Positions 33,056 to 42,394 are shown, numbered from the stretch's first letter. The stretch is 64,000 nt of DNA from Companilactobacillus halodurans (GCF_009600985.1 NZ_VDFP01000002.1:123001-187000), one strand, 5' to 3'. Program-made: numbers and translations. Notes: generated by a model not told the origin, from the sequence alone.

Positions 33056-34690
33056 ATGTCAAAAAATAAAGGTGGAAGTAAAACTTTTGCAGCGTTGCAA
33101 AACGTTGGTAAAACATTTATGCTTCCGATTGCTTTATTGCCAATCGCTGGATTGTTCCTAGGGGTTGGTGCTTCATTTACAGGTGCTTCGTTTATTAAAA
33201 TGTATCATTTACAAGCAATTTTAGGACCAGGTACCTTTTTAAATAGTTTATTAACAATCTTCAATGATTGTTGAAGTTTTATTTTTAATAATTTAGGTCT
33301 ACTTTTTGCTGTTTCAGTTGCATTAGGTCTAGCTAAAAGTGAAAAGGGTGTTGCTGCTCTTTCAGCATTAGTTGGTTACTTTATGATGTATGCCACAATG
33401 ACTAGTGCCATTACTAACTTTGGTGAATTGGAACGTTTGAAGAAGATTGGTGGACTCTTAACTAATATGCTCGGTTTCACCAATACTATGGATACAGGTG
33501 TTTTCGGTGGTATCTTTATCGGATTGATCTGTGTTTGGTTACACAATAAGTATTACAAGATTAAATTTCCTGATGCCATTTCATTCTTTGGTGGGACACA
33601 CTTTAGTCCTATTGCCGGAGCTTTAGCTGGTATCGTTGGTGGATTTTTGATGGCTTGGTTATGGCCATATATCGCCATGGGGATTTCTGGTTTAGGATAT
33701 TTGATTGGTAAAGCTGGCTATGTAGGAACATTCTTCTATGCTTACGTTTACCGTGCACTGATTCCATTTGGTTTGCACCACGTCTTTTATCTACCATTTT
33801 GGCAAACAGCCGTCGGTGGAACAGCACATATTGCTGGTAAAACAGTTGTTGGAGCTCAAAACATTGTCTTTGCACAATTGGCTGCCGGACAACATATCTC
33901 ATGGCAAGCTGCTAGATACTTTGCCTTTGAATTCCCAGTTATGATTTGTGGTTTCCCAGCTGCAGCTTTAGCAATGTATCACTGTGCTAAAAAGAACAAG
34001 CGTAAGGATGTTAAAGGATTGTTGCTTTCATCATCTTTGACATCAATTTTAACTGGTATTACTGAACCACTAGAATTCACTATTTTGTTTGCTTCACCAT
34101 TCTTATTCTGGGGCATTCACTGTGTACTCTTTGCATTTTCTGCAGTCTTTGTTTCACTATTAAAAGTTGGTGTTGGATTCACATTCTCTGGTGGCTTGCT
34201 AGATATGATTCTTTACGGAATTTTACCTGGTCAAGCACGGACTAATTGGATGGCTTTGATTCCAATTATGATTTTCTATTTTGCTTTGTATTACTTTGTA
34301 TTCAGATTTGCGATTCAAAAATTCAATCTCAAGACTCCTGGTCGTGAAGATGATGATGAAGAAGCAACTCTACACACAAAACAAGAATATGTTGATGACA
34401 AAAAGTCAGACAACGCAGTTTCAACTGGTTCAAATAACTCTGATGATGCTATTTCAGCAACTATCGTTGAAGGCTTAGGTGGAAAGACGAATATCAGTAC
34501 ACTGGAAGCTTGTGCCACACGTTTACGTGTAAGCGTAAAGGATCCATCGAGCGTTAAGAAGAATTTACTTAAGTCAACTGGAGCTGTCGGAACAGTAATT
34601 CACGGCACTGGTGTCCAAGTTATCTATGGAACGAAAGTTTCGACTATTGGACCCGAAGTCGAAGATTATTTAGGAATTGAGGACGAATAA
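33056..34690 (+). pseudogene. PTS EIICB, alpha-glucoside/maltose type, interrupted by an in-frame TGA
   Basis: The ATG at 33056 has AGAGGG seven bases upstream. The frame reads through about 544 codons to 34690 except for TGA at 33272-33274 (codon 73). Both sides are in the same frame and together make a standard EIICB: an N-terminal MLPIALLPIAGLFLGVG, ten or so membrane segments including HHVFYLPFW and GITEPLEFTILF, and a C-terminal EIIB with the phospho-Cys in EACATRLRV. The codon before the stop is Cys and the residue after is Ser; GGA (Gly) to TGA is the simplest cause. A ribosome restart at 33383 would make a protein without the first membrane segments. It overlaps the EIIA gene in TAATG. 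Confidence 0.85.
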
Positions 34691-35169
34691 TGGGATTGTT
34701 TAATTTTAAAGGAAAAACTGATTTCTATGCACCTGTCACTGGTGAATTAGTGGATTTAAAGGATGTTAGCGACGAAGTTTTTGCAAGCGGTGCCATGGGT
34801 GAAGGCTATGGCGTTAATCCTAAAGACTCAACGATTTATAGTCCAGTAAAAGGGCAAATCAGCCAATTATTTCCAACTAAGCATGCTGTTGGTTTGCAAT
34901 GCGGAAAAATGGAAGTGTTAGTTCATATTGGGATTGACACTGTTGATTTGAAAGGAAAACCTTTTGAAACTTTAGTCAAGGTCGGCGATAAAGTTGATAA
35001 CAGTACTCCTTTAGTAAAAGTCGATTTTGACCAAATCAAACAGGCTAAAAAAGATCCAGTGACTTTAGTGATGATTACTAATTCAAAGGATGTCATTAAA
35101 AACTTTCAATCTCTAGTTGCTGCTAAAACTGAGGTTAATCACGATACCAAAGTTGCTGAAACGAAATAA
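34690..35169 (+). CDS. PTS EIIA component, glucose (Crr) type
   Basis: This 159-residue EIIA of the glucose superfamily starts one base inside the EIICB stop. It has YAPVTGELVDL, the conserved KHAVGLQ loop with His, and the active-site His in VLVHIGIDTVDLKG. It would donate phosphate to the EIIB domain of the preceding gene. Because that gene carries a nonsense codon, this EIIA may be without its cognate permease. EIIA-Glc type proteins can also serve other EIICB permeases, including the beta-glucoside one. Confidence 0.9.
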   Translation: MGLFNFKGKTDFYAPVTGELVDLKDVSDEVFASGAMGEGYGVNPKDSTIYSPVKGQISQLFPTKHAVGLQCGKMEVLVHIGIDTVDLKGKPFETLVKVGDKVDNSTPLVKVDFDQIKQAKKDPVTLVMITNSKDVIKNFQSLVAAKTEVNHDTKVAETK

Positions 35170-35236
35170 TATCTTAAGGTAGTAGATATTTGAGGTAATC
35201 CTCCCGTAATCAAAAGAGATTATAGGAGGCGTTACT

Positions 35237-35695
35237 TTGACAAAATTTAATTTAGATTTGAAATTAAAAGTTGTACATGAATATTTGAATGGTGAAGGGT
35301 CAGTCGTTTTGGGCCGAAAATATCAAATCAGCAGCTTCAGTATTTTCAATTGGGCGCAACGTTATCAAAAGTATGGTGTCGCTGGATTGAAAAAAAGAAC
35401 CTCTGGATACGATTATGATGGCGATTATAAGCTAAAGGTTTTAAAATGGAAGAGTAAGCATAATGCTAGTTATTCCAAAACTGCTTTGAATTTTGATATC
35501 AGTAATCCTGGTACGATTGCCAATTGGCAAAAGAAACTGAATATTGGTGGAGTCAGTGCACTGTATAGTCAGCGGGATAAAAAGAGCAAGAATAAATTTG
35601 AATTCGACAAATTAGATAAATTAGAGCAAGAAAATCGTAATTTACACATTGAGAATGCTTATTTAAAAAAACTTCACGCCTTAATTCAGCAATGA
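35237..35695 (+). CDS. IS3/IS150-type OrfA helix-turn-helix protein
   Basis: This 152-residue protein starts at a TTG with AGGAGG seven bases upstream. It has two helix-turn-helix units, one near residues 8-50 (LKVVHEYLNGEGSVVLGRKYQIS) and one near 70-110, then a leucine-zipper-like coiled coil (DKLEQENRNLHIENAYLKKL), which is the OrfA plan of IS150 relatives. It lies in the same direction as the PTS genes, with no inverted repeats that I can see. It may be a stranded transposase part or a domesticated DNA-binding protein. Confidence 0.75.
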   Translation: MTKFNLDLKLKVVHEYLNGEGSVVLGRKYQISSFSIFNWAQRYQKYGVAGLKKRTSGYDYDGDYKLKVLKWKSKHNASYSKTALNFDISNPGTIANWQKKLNIGGVSALYSQRDKKSKNKFEFDKLDKLEQENRNLHIENAYLKKLHALIQQ

Positions 35696-36024
35696 AAAAT
35701 ACTGAATTAGAAATTAATGCCGTCAAAGAATTAAGGCGTGAATCAGACTTCAAGGTATACGAGATTTTGCCATTTACATCTATTAATAGTGAGATTTATT
35801 ACGCTGATAATTTAAATGACCATGTCGAAGAAAAAGTCGAGTTTGATGAAGAGATTTTAAAACAAATCAGAAGAATCAAAACTAAACACCCTGAATACGG
35901 CTACCGGACTGTCACCAATGAGCTTCATAAATCTGGCTATCAAGTTAATCACAAACGAGTTTTTAGACTTATGAAAAAAGATAATTTAACTGTTAAGAAA
36001 AATGAATATCAAGTTGATTACTAG
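35692..36024 (+). CDS. truncated IS150-type OrfB (HTH_21 region only)
   Basis: The ATG overlaps the OrfA stop in ATGA, as in functional IS3 elements. The 110-residue product keeps the OrfB N-terminal part (LKQIRRIKTKHPEYGYRTVTNELHKSGYQVNHKRVFRLMKKDNL), then ends at QVDY. The whole DDE integrase core is missing, so it cannot transpose. Both ORFs are free of stops despite the loss, which makes recent decay or retained function possible. The DeoR-type regulator begins 57 bases later. Confidence 0.72.
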   Translation: MKNTELEINAVKELRRESDFKVYEILPFTSINSEIYYADNLNDHVEEKVEFDEEILKQIRRIKTKHPEYGYRTVTNELHKSGYQVNHKRVFRLMKKDNLTVKKNEYQVDY

Positions 36025-36080
36025 TTAGGATTACTTCAAAAATACTACTTTTTATTAATGAACTGGAAGGAGAATCGTCC

Positions 36081-36854
36081 ATGATTCCAAGAGAAAAACG
36101 AGAAGCCCAAATCATGGAAAAATTAGAAAGCGATGGATGGTTGTCGACTAAACAAATAGCTGATTACTTTAATGTTGCTTTTGATACGGCTAGAAGAGAT
36201 ATTTTACATTTAACCTCTACTGGTCAAGCTTTAAGAGTCCATGGTGGCATCATGGTCAATACTGAAAATGAGGTCCCTGAATTTTTAAACCGGAAACACA
36301 TTCTTTCTCCAGTCAAATCCGAAATGGCAAAAATTGCTGCTTCATATATTCTCCCAGGAAGATTATATTTCATCGGTTCATCGACAACCTTGGTTCAATT
36401 GTGTGATTTGTTAGGACAAGTTGACACAACTATTGTTACTCATGGCATTGACAATGCTGAACATTTGATGGCTAATAAATTTCCTAAAATTGAACTTTTA
36501 GGTGGTGTCGTTGATCGAATCAATCGTTATGCTTCTTCATTAGATACCTTAGTAAGACTAAACGATTTTGTCTTTGATGGAGTCTTTATCGGTGCTTCAA
36601 GGATTACCGATGAAGGCGATATTACGGTGATGGGTAAAGCTGATGCGGCAATTTTAAGAAAAGCTATTCAACGGGGTAAAAAAATAGTATTAGTAACCCA
36701 GGAATACAAGTTTACTACCACTAAAACTTCGCCTTATGTTGTAACTAACTGTCAACAAGTTGATGTTTTAATAACGGATAAAGAATTGAATCCTAAATTT
36801 AAAACTTATTTTCGTGACAGCGCCGTTTTTCGTGTGATTAAAAATTCTAAATAA
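36081..36854 (+). CDS. DeoR/GlpR-family transcriptional regulator
   Basis: This 257-residue protein has an N-terminal DeoR helix-turn-helix (STKQIADYFNVAFDTARRDILHL, about 20-42) and a sensor domain of the ribose-5-phosphate-isomerase-like fold (FIGSSTTLVQL, THGIDNAEHL, FDGVFIGASRITDEG). This family usually binds phosphorylated sugars. Its position at the end of the PTS-EIIA unit suggests that it regulates that unit. The start has GGAAGGAG upstream. Confidence 0.85.
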   Translation: MIPREKREAQIMEKLESDGWLSTKQIADYFNVAFDTARRDILHLTSTGQALRVHGGIMVNTENEVPEFLNRKHILSPVKSEMAKIAASYILPGRLYFIGSSTTLVQLCDLLGQVDTTIVTHGIDNAEHLMANKFPKIELLGGVVDRINRYASSLDTLVRLNDFVFDGVFIGASRITDEGDITVMGKADAAILRKAIQRGKKIVLVTQEYKFTTTKTSPYVVTNCQQVDVLITDKELNPKFKTYFRDSAVFRVIKNSK

Positions 36855-36863
36855 GATAAGAAA

Positions 36864-36900
36864 TAAGGATACTCCCTAGTAAATGGAAGTATCCTTTTTG
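36864..36900 (+). terminator. terminator after the DeoR gene
   Basis: AAGGATACTCCC pairs with GGAAGTATCCTT, followed by Ts; the loop is CTAGTAAAT. Confidence 0.85.
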
Positions 36901-37011
36901 AGTTAAAAAAATTAAAGTAAGTTCATTAAAATTGATACGGCTGTAAGTGCAAATATGTACTTATGTTAAAATTGATTCAGGATTATTAGAATTTTAAGGA
37001 GGATGAATTTT

Positions 37012-37137
37012 ATGAAAAAGGGCAAAAATATAAAAGCATCAGACCTAAAAGATGATTTGGAAATTATTTTTTACATCGTAGGAAGTATAATTGGCTTAAT
37101 AGTTTTGATTGGTCAATGGACTCACCATACCGATTAG
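37012..37137 (+). CDS. 41-residue single-pass membrane protein
   Basis: This gene is too short for usual length cut-offs. The ATG has a consensus AAGGAGG seven bases upstream. The product has a basic N-terminus (MKKGKNIKASDLKDD), one hydrophobic helix (about residues 18-34, ending IVLIGQW) and the tail THHTD. The strong ribosome binding site and the clean topology make it a credible small protein. The two adjacent His residues could bind metal, but that is speculation. The gene stands alone: a terminator precedes it, and the Cof hydrolase follows after 90 bases. Confidence 0.68.
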   Translation: MKKGKNIKASDLKDDLEIIFYIVGSIIGLIVLIGQWTHHTD

Positions 37138-37227
37138 AGTATTATTCTCAAAATAAAAAGTAATCGGTTTCAATAATTTGCTACAATAGAAGGTATAATT
37201 ATCTAATATATTATGAGGAAGATAGCT

Positions 37228-38034
37228 ATGCCAAAATATTTAGTTTTTATGGATCTTGATGGAACGCTGTTGTCAGCTGACCATAAACATATTTCTAAGC
37301 GAACGAAATCGGTCATTGAAAAGTTACAAAAACAAGATGTGCAATTTTATATTGCCACTGGCAGAATGTATGAATTGGCAAGGATTACTCAGGAATTGTT
37401 GAATCCCAAAGTCAAGATGATTACTTCTAATGGAGCAGTCTTTGACGGTAGGAATGGTCAAGAAATTACTAAATTGGGTGGAAAAGTTGTTGAAATGGCC
37501 TATAAGATTACTCAGGTCAATAAGTTGCCAATGATGTTGTTTACACCTAAAAAGGCCTACTTTACTGAAAGAATCCCTGATTTTATTGCTCAAAATGCTG
37601 GTAATTTTGACGATTCATTTGGTTATAGGGAAATCAATAATTTGTCAGAACTTAAAGAGATTGAGGATGAAATTACCAATGGCGTCGTATTGAGTCGTGG
37701 GAAAGATTCTGAATTAAAAGAAGCGCACGACAATTTGTTGAAAACAAAGATGTTGCGAATCTCATCGTCAAATCCTCGTAATTTAGAAATGATTCCACTT
37801 AAAACTGACAAAGGAACAGCTGTTAGACAAATTCAATTGGAGCAAAATGTAGATTCCAATCACACCTTCGTTTTTGGCGATGGCATGAATGATGTTGGGA
37901 TGATGCAAGAGGCTAAATTATCAGTCGCCATGGGTAACGGCCTAAAAGAAGTTAAAAAACAAGCTAATTATGTGACGGAAGCTAATGTAAATGACGGATT
38001 GGCTATCTTTTTGGAAAATTATTTTAAATTATAA
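37228..38034 (+). CDS. Cof-type HAD hydrolase
   Basis: The ATG at 37228 (MPKYLVFMDLDGTLL) has GAGGAAG upstream; the in-frame ATG at 37213 overlaps that site. The 268-residue protein has the HAD nucleophile motif DLDGT, the IIB cap, and FGDGMNDVGMM as the Mg2+ motif IV, all typical of Cof/YbjI-like phosphatases. These dephosphorylate sugar phosphates, FMN or PLP with broad specificity. The substrate is unknown. Confidence 0.85.
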   Translation: MPKYLVFMDLDGTLLSADHKHISKRTKSVIEKLQKQDVQFYIATGRMYELARITQELLNPKVKMITSNGAVFDGRNGQEITKLGGKVVEMAYKITQVNKLPMMLFTPKKAYFTERIPDFIAQNAGNFDDSFGYREINNLSELKEIEDEITNGVVLSRGKDSELKEAHDNLLKTKMLRISSSNPRNLEMIPLKTDKGTAVRQIQLEQNVDSNHTFVFGDGMNDVGMMQEAKLSVAMGNGLKEVKKQANYVTEANVNDGLAIFLENYFKL

Positions 38035-38130
38035 TTAAAAGTTATCAATTACCATAGAATATAAGTATTTAACTATTTTTGAAAGGGCTCTTACAATTAA
38101 TGTGAAAACAAAATTGGAGGGCTTTTTTAT

Positions 38131-38874
38131 ATGATTAAAGATAAAGTTGTTATTATTACAGGCGCATCCTCTGGTATTGGTGAGGCTACGGCTAAAAAGT
38201 TGGCTCACGAAGGTGCGAAAGTTGTTTTGGGTGCTAGAAGCACTGATAAATTAAGTAAAATTGTTAGTGAAATCAAGGATGCTGGCGGTCAAGCAGTTTA
38301 TCAAAAAACGGATGTGACCAAACGTGAAGACAGTCAAAAGCTGGTCGATTTTGCTAAAGAAAAATTTGGTCATGTCGATGTCATCTATCTAAATGCTGGC
38401 GTGATGCCAAATTCTCCATTATCAGAACTTCGTGTTGAAGATTGGGATTTGATGATTGACGTCAATTTGAAAGGCGTTCTTTACGGAATTGCTGCTATCT
38501 TGCCAGAATTTCGTAAACAACATTCTGGACAAATCATTGCCACATCTTCAGTTGCTGGCATAAAGGCCTATCCAGGCGGTGCCGTTTATGGTGCCACTAA
38601 ATGGGGCGTCAAAGATTTGATGGAAGTTTTGAGAATGGAATGTGCCCAAAATAATGAACACATTCGGACTTCAGTTATTTACCCAGCTGCCGTTCATTCA
38701 GAATTAACTAGTCACATTCCTGATAAAGCAGTTGCTAAAGGTGAAGCTGAAGTGAGAGCTCAAACTGAACTCTCAGCTGATAAAGTGGCTAATGTCGTTG
38801 CTTTTTCTATCGATACGCCAGAAGACACAACTGTCAATGAATTTACTGTTGGTCCTGTTGATCAAGCTTGGTAA
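38131..38874 (+). CDS. short-chain dehydrogenase/reductase
   Basis: This 247-residue classical SDR has the cofactor motif TGASSGIG (residues 10-17), NAG in LNAGVMP, and the catalytic Ser and YxxxK in SSVAGI...YGATK. Arg35 after the second strand (LGARSTDK) suggests a preference for NADP(H). The substrate is unknown; these enzymes are often called oxidoreductases of the YqjQ/serine-dehydrogenase-like group. The ribosome binding site GGAGGG precedes the ATG, and the gene is followed by a strong terminator. Confidence 0.88.
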   Translation: MIKDKVVIITGASSGIGEATAKKLAHEGAKVVLGARSTDKLSKIVSEIKDAGGQAVYQKTDVTKREDSQKLVDFAKEKFGHVDVIYLNAGVMPNSPLSELRVEDWDLMIDVNLKGVLYGIAAILPEFRKQHSGQIIATSSVAGIKAYPGGAVYGATKWGVKDLMEVLRMECAQNNEHIRTSVIYPAAVHSELTSHIPDKAVAKGEAEVRAQTELSADKVANVVAFSIDTPEDTTVNEFTVGPVDQAW

Positions 38875-38890
38875 AATAAAAAATTTATCA

Positions 38891-38937
38891 AAAAATCATC
38901 TATTTTGTGAATTTTCACAGAATAGATGATTTTTTTG
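38891..38937. terminator. bidirectional terminator between SDR and YfcC genes
   Basis: AAAAATCATCTATTTTGTGAA pairs with the complementary TTCACAGAATAGATGATTTTT, with a short loop. A and T runs on either side allow use by both converging genes. Confidence 0.88.
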
Positions 38938-38946
38938 ATTATTTGA

Positions 38947-40464
38947 TTAAATGATTGAAACGATGGTTAAGAAAGCAAAGACGACTAAGAATAGTACCAA
39001 CATTGGCTTCCAAACCCATTTATACCAAGTAATTAAACTAACATGAGCTAGTGCAAGGGATGCCATGAGCACAGCTGAAGTTGGAGTCAAACCGGTGACA
39101 ATACCAGTTGCAGCTTGAAATGCAGAAACTACGACACTGGAATGGACATGAGAGAAGACCGCTAGTGAACCCATTATTCCCATAGTTGCAGCAGCTAATC
39201 CTGAACTAGATGGTATCAGGATTGAGAGCACACAGAAGAATATGAAAGCAAGAATCGCAAATAATGGTTTGGGCATCCCTGTTAGAGTGGATTCTCCAAA
39301 GTGAAGAATTGTACCAGTGATTAGACCACTATTCATGGTTACTTGAATACCACGGGCAACGGCTACGATAATAGCAACGCTTAATAAGTCGGACATTCCC
39401 TTAACAAAAGCATCAATAAAATCGCTTTCTTTCATCTTAGCCACAAACATTACAACGACTGACATAAAGATGAATAGCATGGAAATCTCATTAAAATACC
39501 AAGATCCTAGTGGCACGATATCTGTCCCAAAAATTGTTCCTAAGATTGAATTACCAGTTAACCACTTAGTAAATGTTTCAAAAAAAGTCCAGTTCTTATT
39601 GATACTGGTCCAAGGGACCAAACCAACAATCATGATTCCAAAAGTTAATCCAAAAATCCACATTACAACGGTTTGACGTGTAGTCATTTTTTCAGGAACT
39701 GTTTGTTTAGAATCAACGTTGAATTCTTTCTTCATTTTTTCACGTTGATCGTAAATCAAAGATTTCGTAGGATCCTTTTTAACCGTTTCAGCATAATGGA
39801 TAACGAAAAGGATAATAATTGTAGTAGTAATAATTAATAGAATAATTCTAGAAAATAATCCAACTCCTGGTGAGATATTGACAATAGCTGAAGCAACGCC
39901 GGTTGAAAATGGATTGACGGTTGAAGCCAAATCACCAATCCGCGTGCTTAGCAAAATAATTCCAACAGGAACTAAAGCATCATAGCCAACGCCCATCATA
40001 ATTGGAATCAGCAGTGGGAAAAAGGCCATGGTTTCTTCACCCATACCATAAGTCGACCCGCCGATTGCAAAGATAACCATTAAAATAACGATTAACCTTT
40101 TTTCTTTACCAGTGTAACGAGTAACGATTGACTGAATACCAGTATTTAAGGCGCCAGTTTTGTTGACAACACCTAAGAAACCACCAATGACGAGAATGAA
40201 AACTGATATTTCAATGGCACCAGTAGTTTGCTTGTTACCAATCATCCCAAGGATAGGAGCCATAAAGACGTCCCAAATACCTTGAGGATTTTTGGCGACT
40301 TCACGATAAGTTCCGGCAATGATATTGCCAGCCTTATCGGTTGAATAAGTACCAGCAGGAATAATCCAAGTCAAAAGGGCAATGACGATAATACAGAAGA
40401 AAAGAATCGTAAAAGCAGAGGGTAGAGTGAAGTGATGTTTTTTAGGTTCGTTTATTTTTTCCAT
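38947..40464 (-). CDS. YfcC-family membrane carrier
   Basis: This 505-residue protein has about 12 membrane segments and belongs to the DcuC/YfcC superfamily. Diagnostic stretches include LLTWIIPAGTYS near the N-terminus and FAIGGSTYGMGEETMAF and PSSSGLAAATMGIMGSLA, helical hairpins of this transporter class. Substrates proposed for the family include C4-dicarboxylates, arginine/ornithine and short peptides. It is encoded 17 bases after an M20 peptidase gene on the same strand, so an N-acyl amino acid or dipeptide substrate is a sensible guess. Confidence 0.82.
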   Translation of the reverse strand: MEKINEPKKHHFTLPSAFTILFFCIIVIALLTWIIPAGTYSTDKAGNIIAGTYREVAKNPQGIWDVFMAPILGMIGNKQTTGAIEISVFILVIGGFLGVVNKTGALNTGIQSIVTRYTGKEKRLIVILMVIFAIGGSTYGMGEETMAFFPLLIPIMMGVGYDALVPVGIILLSTRIGDLASTVNPFSTGVASAIVNISPGVGLFSRIILLIITTTIIILFVIHYAETVKKDPTKSLIYDQREKMKKEFNVDSKQTVPEKMTTRQTVVMWIFGLTFGIMIVGLVPWTSINKNWTFFETFTKWLTGNSILGTIFGTDIVPLGSWYFNEISMLFIFMSVVVMFVAKMKESDFIDAFVKGMSDLLSVAIIVAVARGIQVTMNSGLITGTILHFGESTLTGMPKPLFAILAFIFFCVLSILIPSSSGLAAATMGIMGSLAVFSHVHSSVVVSAFQAATGIVTGLTPTSAVLMASLALAHVSLITWYKWVWKPMLVLFLVVFAFLTIVSII

Positions 40465-40481
40465 TTTATAACAACCTCACT

Positions 40482-41630
40482 TTATTTAAAGAAATCAAAA
40501 GCAGCCTGTTTGTAGAAATCAACTGATTTCAAAAAGACATCGACATCACAATTTTCATTGCTTTGATGCATAGTGTCATTTCCAGGACCAACTATAACGA
40601 TGTCAAAGTCATTTTTGGCATGCAAGAATTCAGAGGCATCGCTTGCCCCAGCTTGTCCAGCAACACTTAATTCCTTTGAATAAACTGTTTGATACGAATT
40701 TTTCAAAAGTTTAACGAAATCTGAATTAGGATTACCAGGAACGGCTTCTTCAGGATAGACGTATTCAATCTTTAAATCATAACCTGGTTTTTTATTTAAA
40801 CGTGCTATCAAATCATTAATTGCATCAAAAATCATTTGATTATTATAAGCTGGAATGCTGCGAATATTTCCCTTGATGATGGCTTTATCTGGAACGCTAT
40901 TTGTTTGTTCTCCGCCTTGGAAAACACTTTGAACATGTGTTAATTTACCAAGAACTGGATCAACTTTGTCAAAGGTAGCCATTAATTTTCTGACTTCATC
41001 GGCAAAATCAATTAAGTGGTCAATTGCATTGATGCCTTTCTCGGGAGTGGAACTGTGAGCACCCTTGCCGACAGAGGTGACGACATAGTCGATGACACCC
41101 TTGCCAGTGTAAATGAGATTTTGCATTTCTTCAGTAGGTTCAGCAATGATTAATCCTGAGAGGTCATCTGCATAGCCTTTTTTCGTCAATTGAGCAGCGC
41201 CGTATTCACCGGTTTCTTCGCCAACTGTGGCCAAAAGCTTGATTCGACCAGGGACTGCATCATTTTCTAACATTTCAAGCATTGTGATGATGATTGCGGC
41301 TAATCCGGACTTCATATCACTGGCACCGCGGCCATAAATCTTGTTGTTTCTAATTTCAGCTTTAAAAGGATCACTGTCCCAAGAATCAAGATCACCAGTA
41401 GAAACGACATCTTCATGACCAGTGAATCCCAAGGTCTTTTTGCTATCACCAATTGTGACGACTAAATTGTCGCGACCAGGAGAGTAGGAGACTCGATCGA
41501 TTGAAACTCCCTTATTTTTGTAAGGTGCAAAGAGTGAACTAATATAATCTGCTACCTTTGCTTCATTATCATTGACTGTATCAATCGCAATCAAATTTGA
41601 AAGAATTTCAAGCTTTTCTTCCCGTTTCAT
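40482..41630 (-). CDS. M20-family deacylase/peptidase (ArgE/DapE type)
   Basis: This 382-residue zinc enzyme has FTGHEDVVSTGD (first metal His and Asp), GRGASDMKSG (bridging Asp), VGEETGEYGA (catalytic Glu and metal Glu) and a C-terminal His in the MHQSNE region. The layout fits ArgE/DapE/ACY1. It would hydrolyse N-acyl amino acids or succinyl-diaminopimelate. The adjacent carrier gene favours a catabolic deacylase. The ribosome binding site is GGAAAGGATG. Confidence 0.85.
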   Translation of the reverse strand: MKREEKLEILSNLIAIDTVNDNEAKVADYISSLFAPYKNKGVSIDRVSYSPGRDNLVVTIGDSKKTLGFTGHEDVVSTGDLDSWDSDPFKAEIRNNKIYGRGASDMKSGLAAIIITMLEMLENDAVPGRIKLLATVGEETGEYGAAQLTKKGYADDLSGLIIAEPTEEMQNLIYTGKGVIDYVVTSVGKGAHSSTPEKGINAIDHLIDFADEVRKLMATFDKVDPVLGKLTHVQSVFQGGEQTNSVPDKAIIKGNIRSIPAYNNQMIFDAINDLIARLNKKPGYDLKIEYVYPEEAVPGNPNSDFVKLLKNSYQTVYSKELSVAGQAGASDASEFLHAKNDFDIVIVGPGNDTMHQSNENCDVDVFLKSVDFYKQAAFDFFK

Positions 41631-41719
41631 AAAATATCATCCTTTCCCTAAAACTATTGTTATGGCCAATTGTAAACCATTTCAACTAATATTTGTGGAT
41701 GAGATATGAAAATAAAAAT

Positions 41720-41780
41720 AAAAAGTCTTCACATGGACAAGTAGGAAGAAAACTTCTGCAGACCACATGAAGACTTTTTT
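41720..41780 (-). terminator. terminator after the HesB-like gene
   Basis: On the minus strand AAAAAAAGTCTTCATGTGG pairs with the complementary sequence around a long loop that contains a small GAAG/CTTC hairpin, ending in a T-run. It follows the gene that ends at 41805. Confidence 0.75.
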
Positions 41781-41804
41781 TATTACATTATTTTAAAAAT
41801 TTAA

Positions 41805-42212
41805 TTAGCAAATTTTATCGCCAAGTGAAAGCATTTTTTCACGACGTTGTGCAGCTGTTTCTGGTTTTACATTTCTCCAGTCAACAACTGATAAAGCACC
41901 GTCAAGAATTCCACTATTGTCCTTTAGAGCAAGGGCATTGTGCCAAAGATCAATATTTAGACCATTTGTAAGTAAGTCCTCATCTTGAGGTGAAGTGCTT
42001 AATTCATAACCGGCGTTGTTTTCTAAAGGAACGGTATATTTAGGGTCAGCGTCTTTTAGGATTACCAATTGGAATTTATCACCAATAGAACAGCTACCGC
42101 CTAAACTAGAATACTTATTTGAACCATCATCAGTTGTAAGAATGATTCTGCTTCCTGCTGGGATTTTCTTGGATAGATATGCTTGTGCTGCTTCTTTAAT
42201 ATTGATTTTCAT
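41805..42212 (-). CDS. HesB/IscA-like iron-sulfur-biosynthesis family protein, paralogue A
   Basis: I take the ATG at 42212 (MKINIKEAAQAYL), which matches the start of the paralogue at 45171 and has AAAGG nine bases upstream. The 135-residue product has the family pattern TTDDGSNKYSSLGGSC in its first half, an acidic middle, VVDWRNVKPE near the end, and a final Cys. The fold is usually tied to Fe-S cluster assembly, but the classic Cys triad is absent here, so its function is uncertain. Confidence 0.68.
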   Translation of the reverse strand: MKINIKEAAQAYLSKKIPAGSRIILTTDDGSNKYSSLGGSCSIGDKFQLVILKDADPKYTVPLENNAGYELSTSPQDEDLLTNGLNIDLWHNALALKDNSGILDGALSVVDWRNVKPETAAQRREKMLSLGDKIC

Positions 42213-42362
42213 AATTGACATCCTTTCTGTTACTAAAATAAGATTTGTACAAAATTAATTTGTGTACAACTCTTTATTACAGTTATAACTATAACCGGTA
42301 TTGATAAAGTAATCAAGTACATTGCTTAAAAAATAGAATAATTTTTTACATTTGTTTTTACT

Positions 42363-42394
42363 GAAAATTTACTTATTATTTACCGAAAATTTAC
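42363..42394 (+). repeat. paired direct repeats upstream of asnB
   Basis: GAAAATTTAC occurs at 42363-42372 and again at 42385-42394, 22 bases start to start (two helical turns). This is a possible binding site for a regulator of asnB. Confidence 0.45.

Noticed and set aside
33272..33274. TGA as a selenocysteine or recoded codon in the EIICB gene
   Set aside because: PTS permeases are not selenoproteins, no suitable stem-loop follows the codon, and the expected residue is Gly, one base change away.
41640..41804. Small ORF in the gap between the M20 and HesB-like genes
   Set aside because: No start with a ribosome binding site exists, and the DNA is taken up by the terminator.
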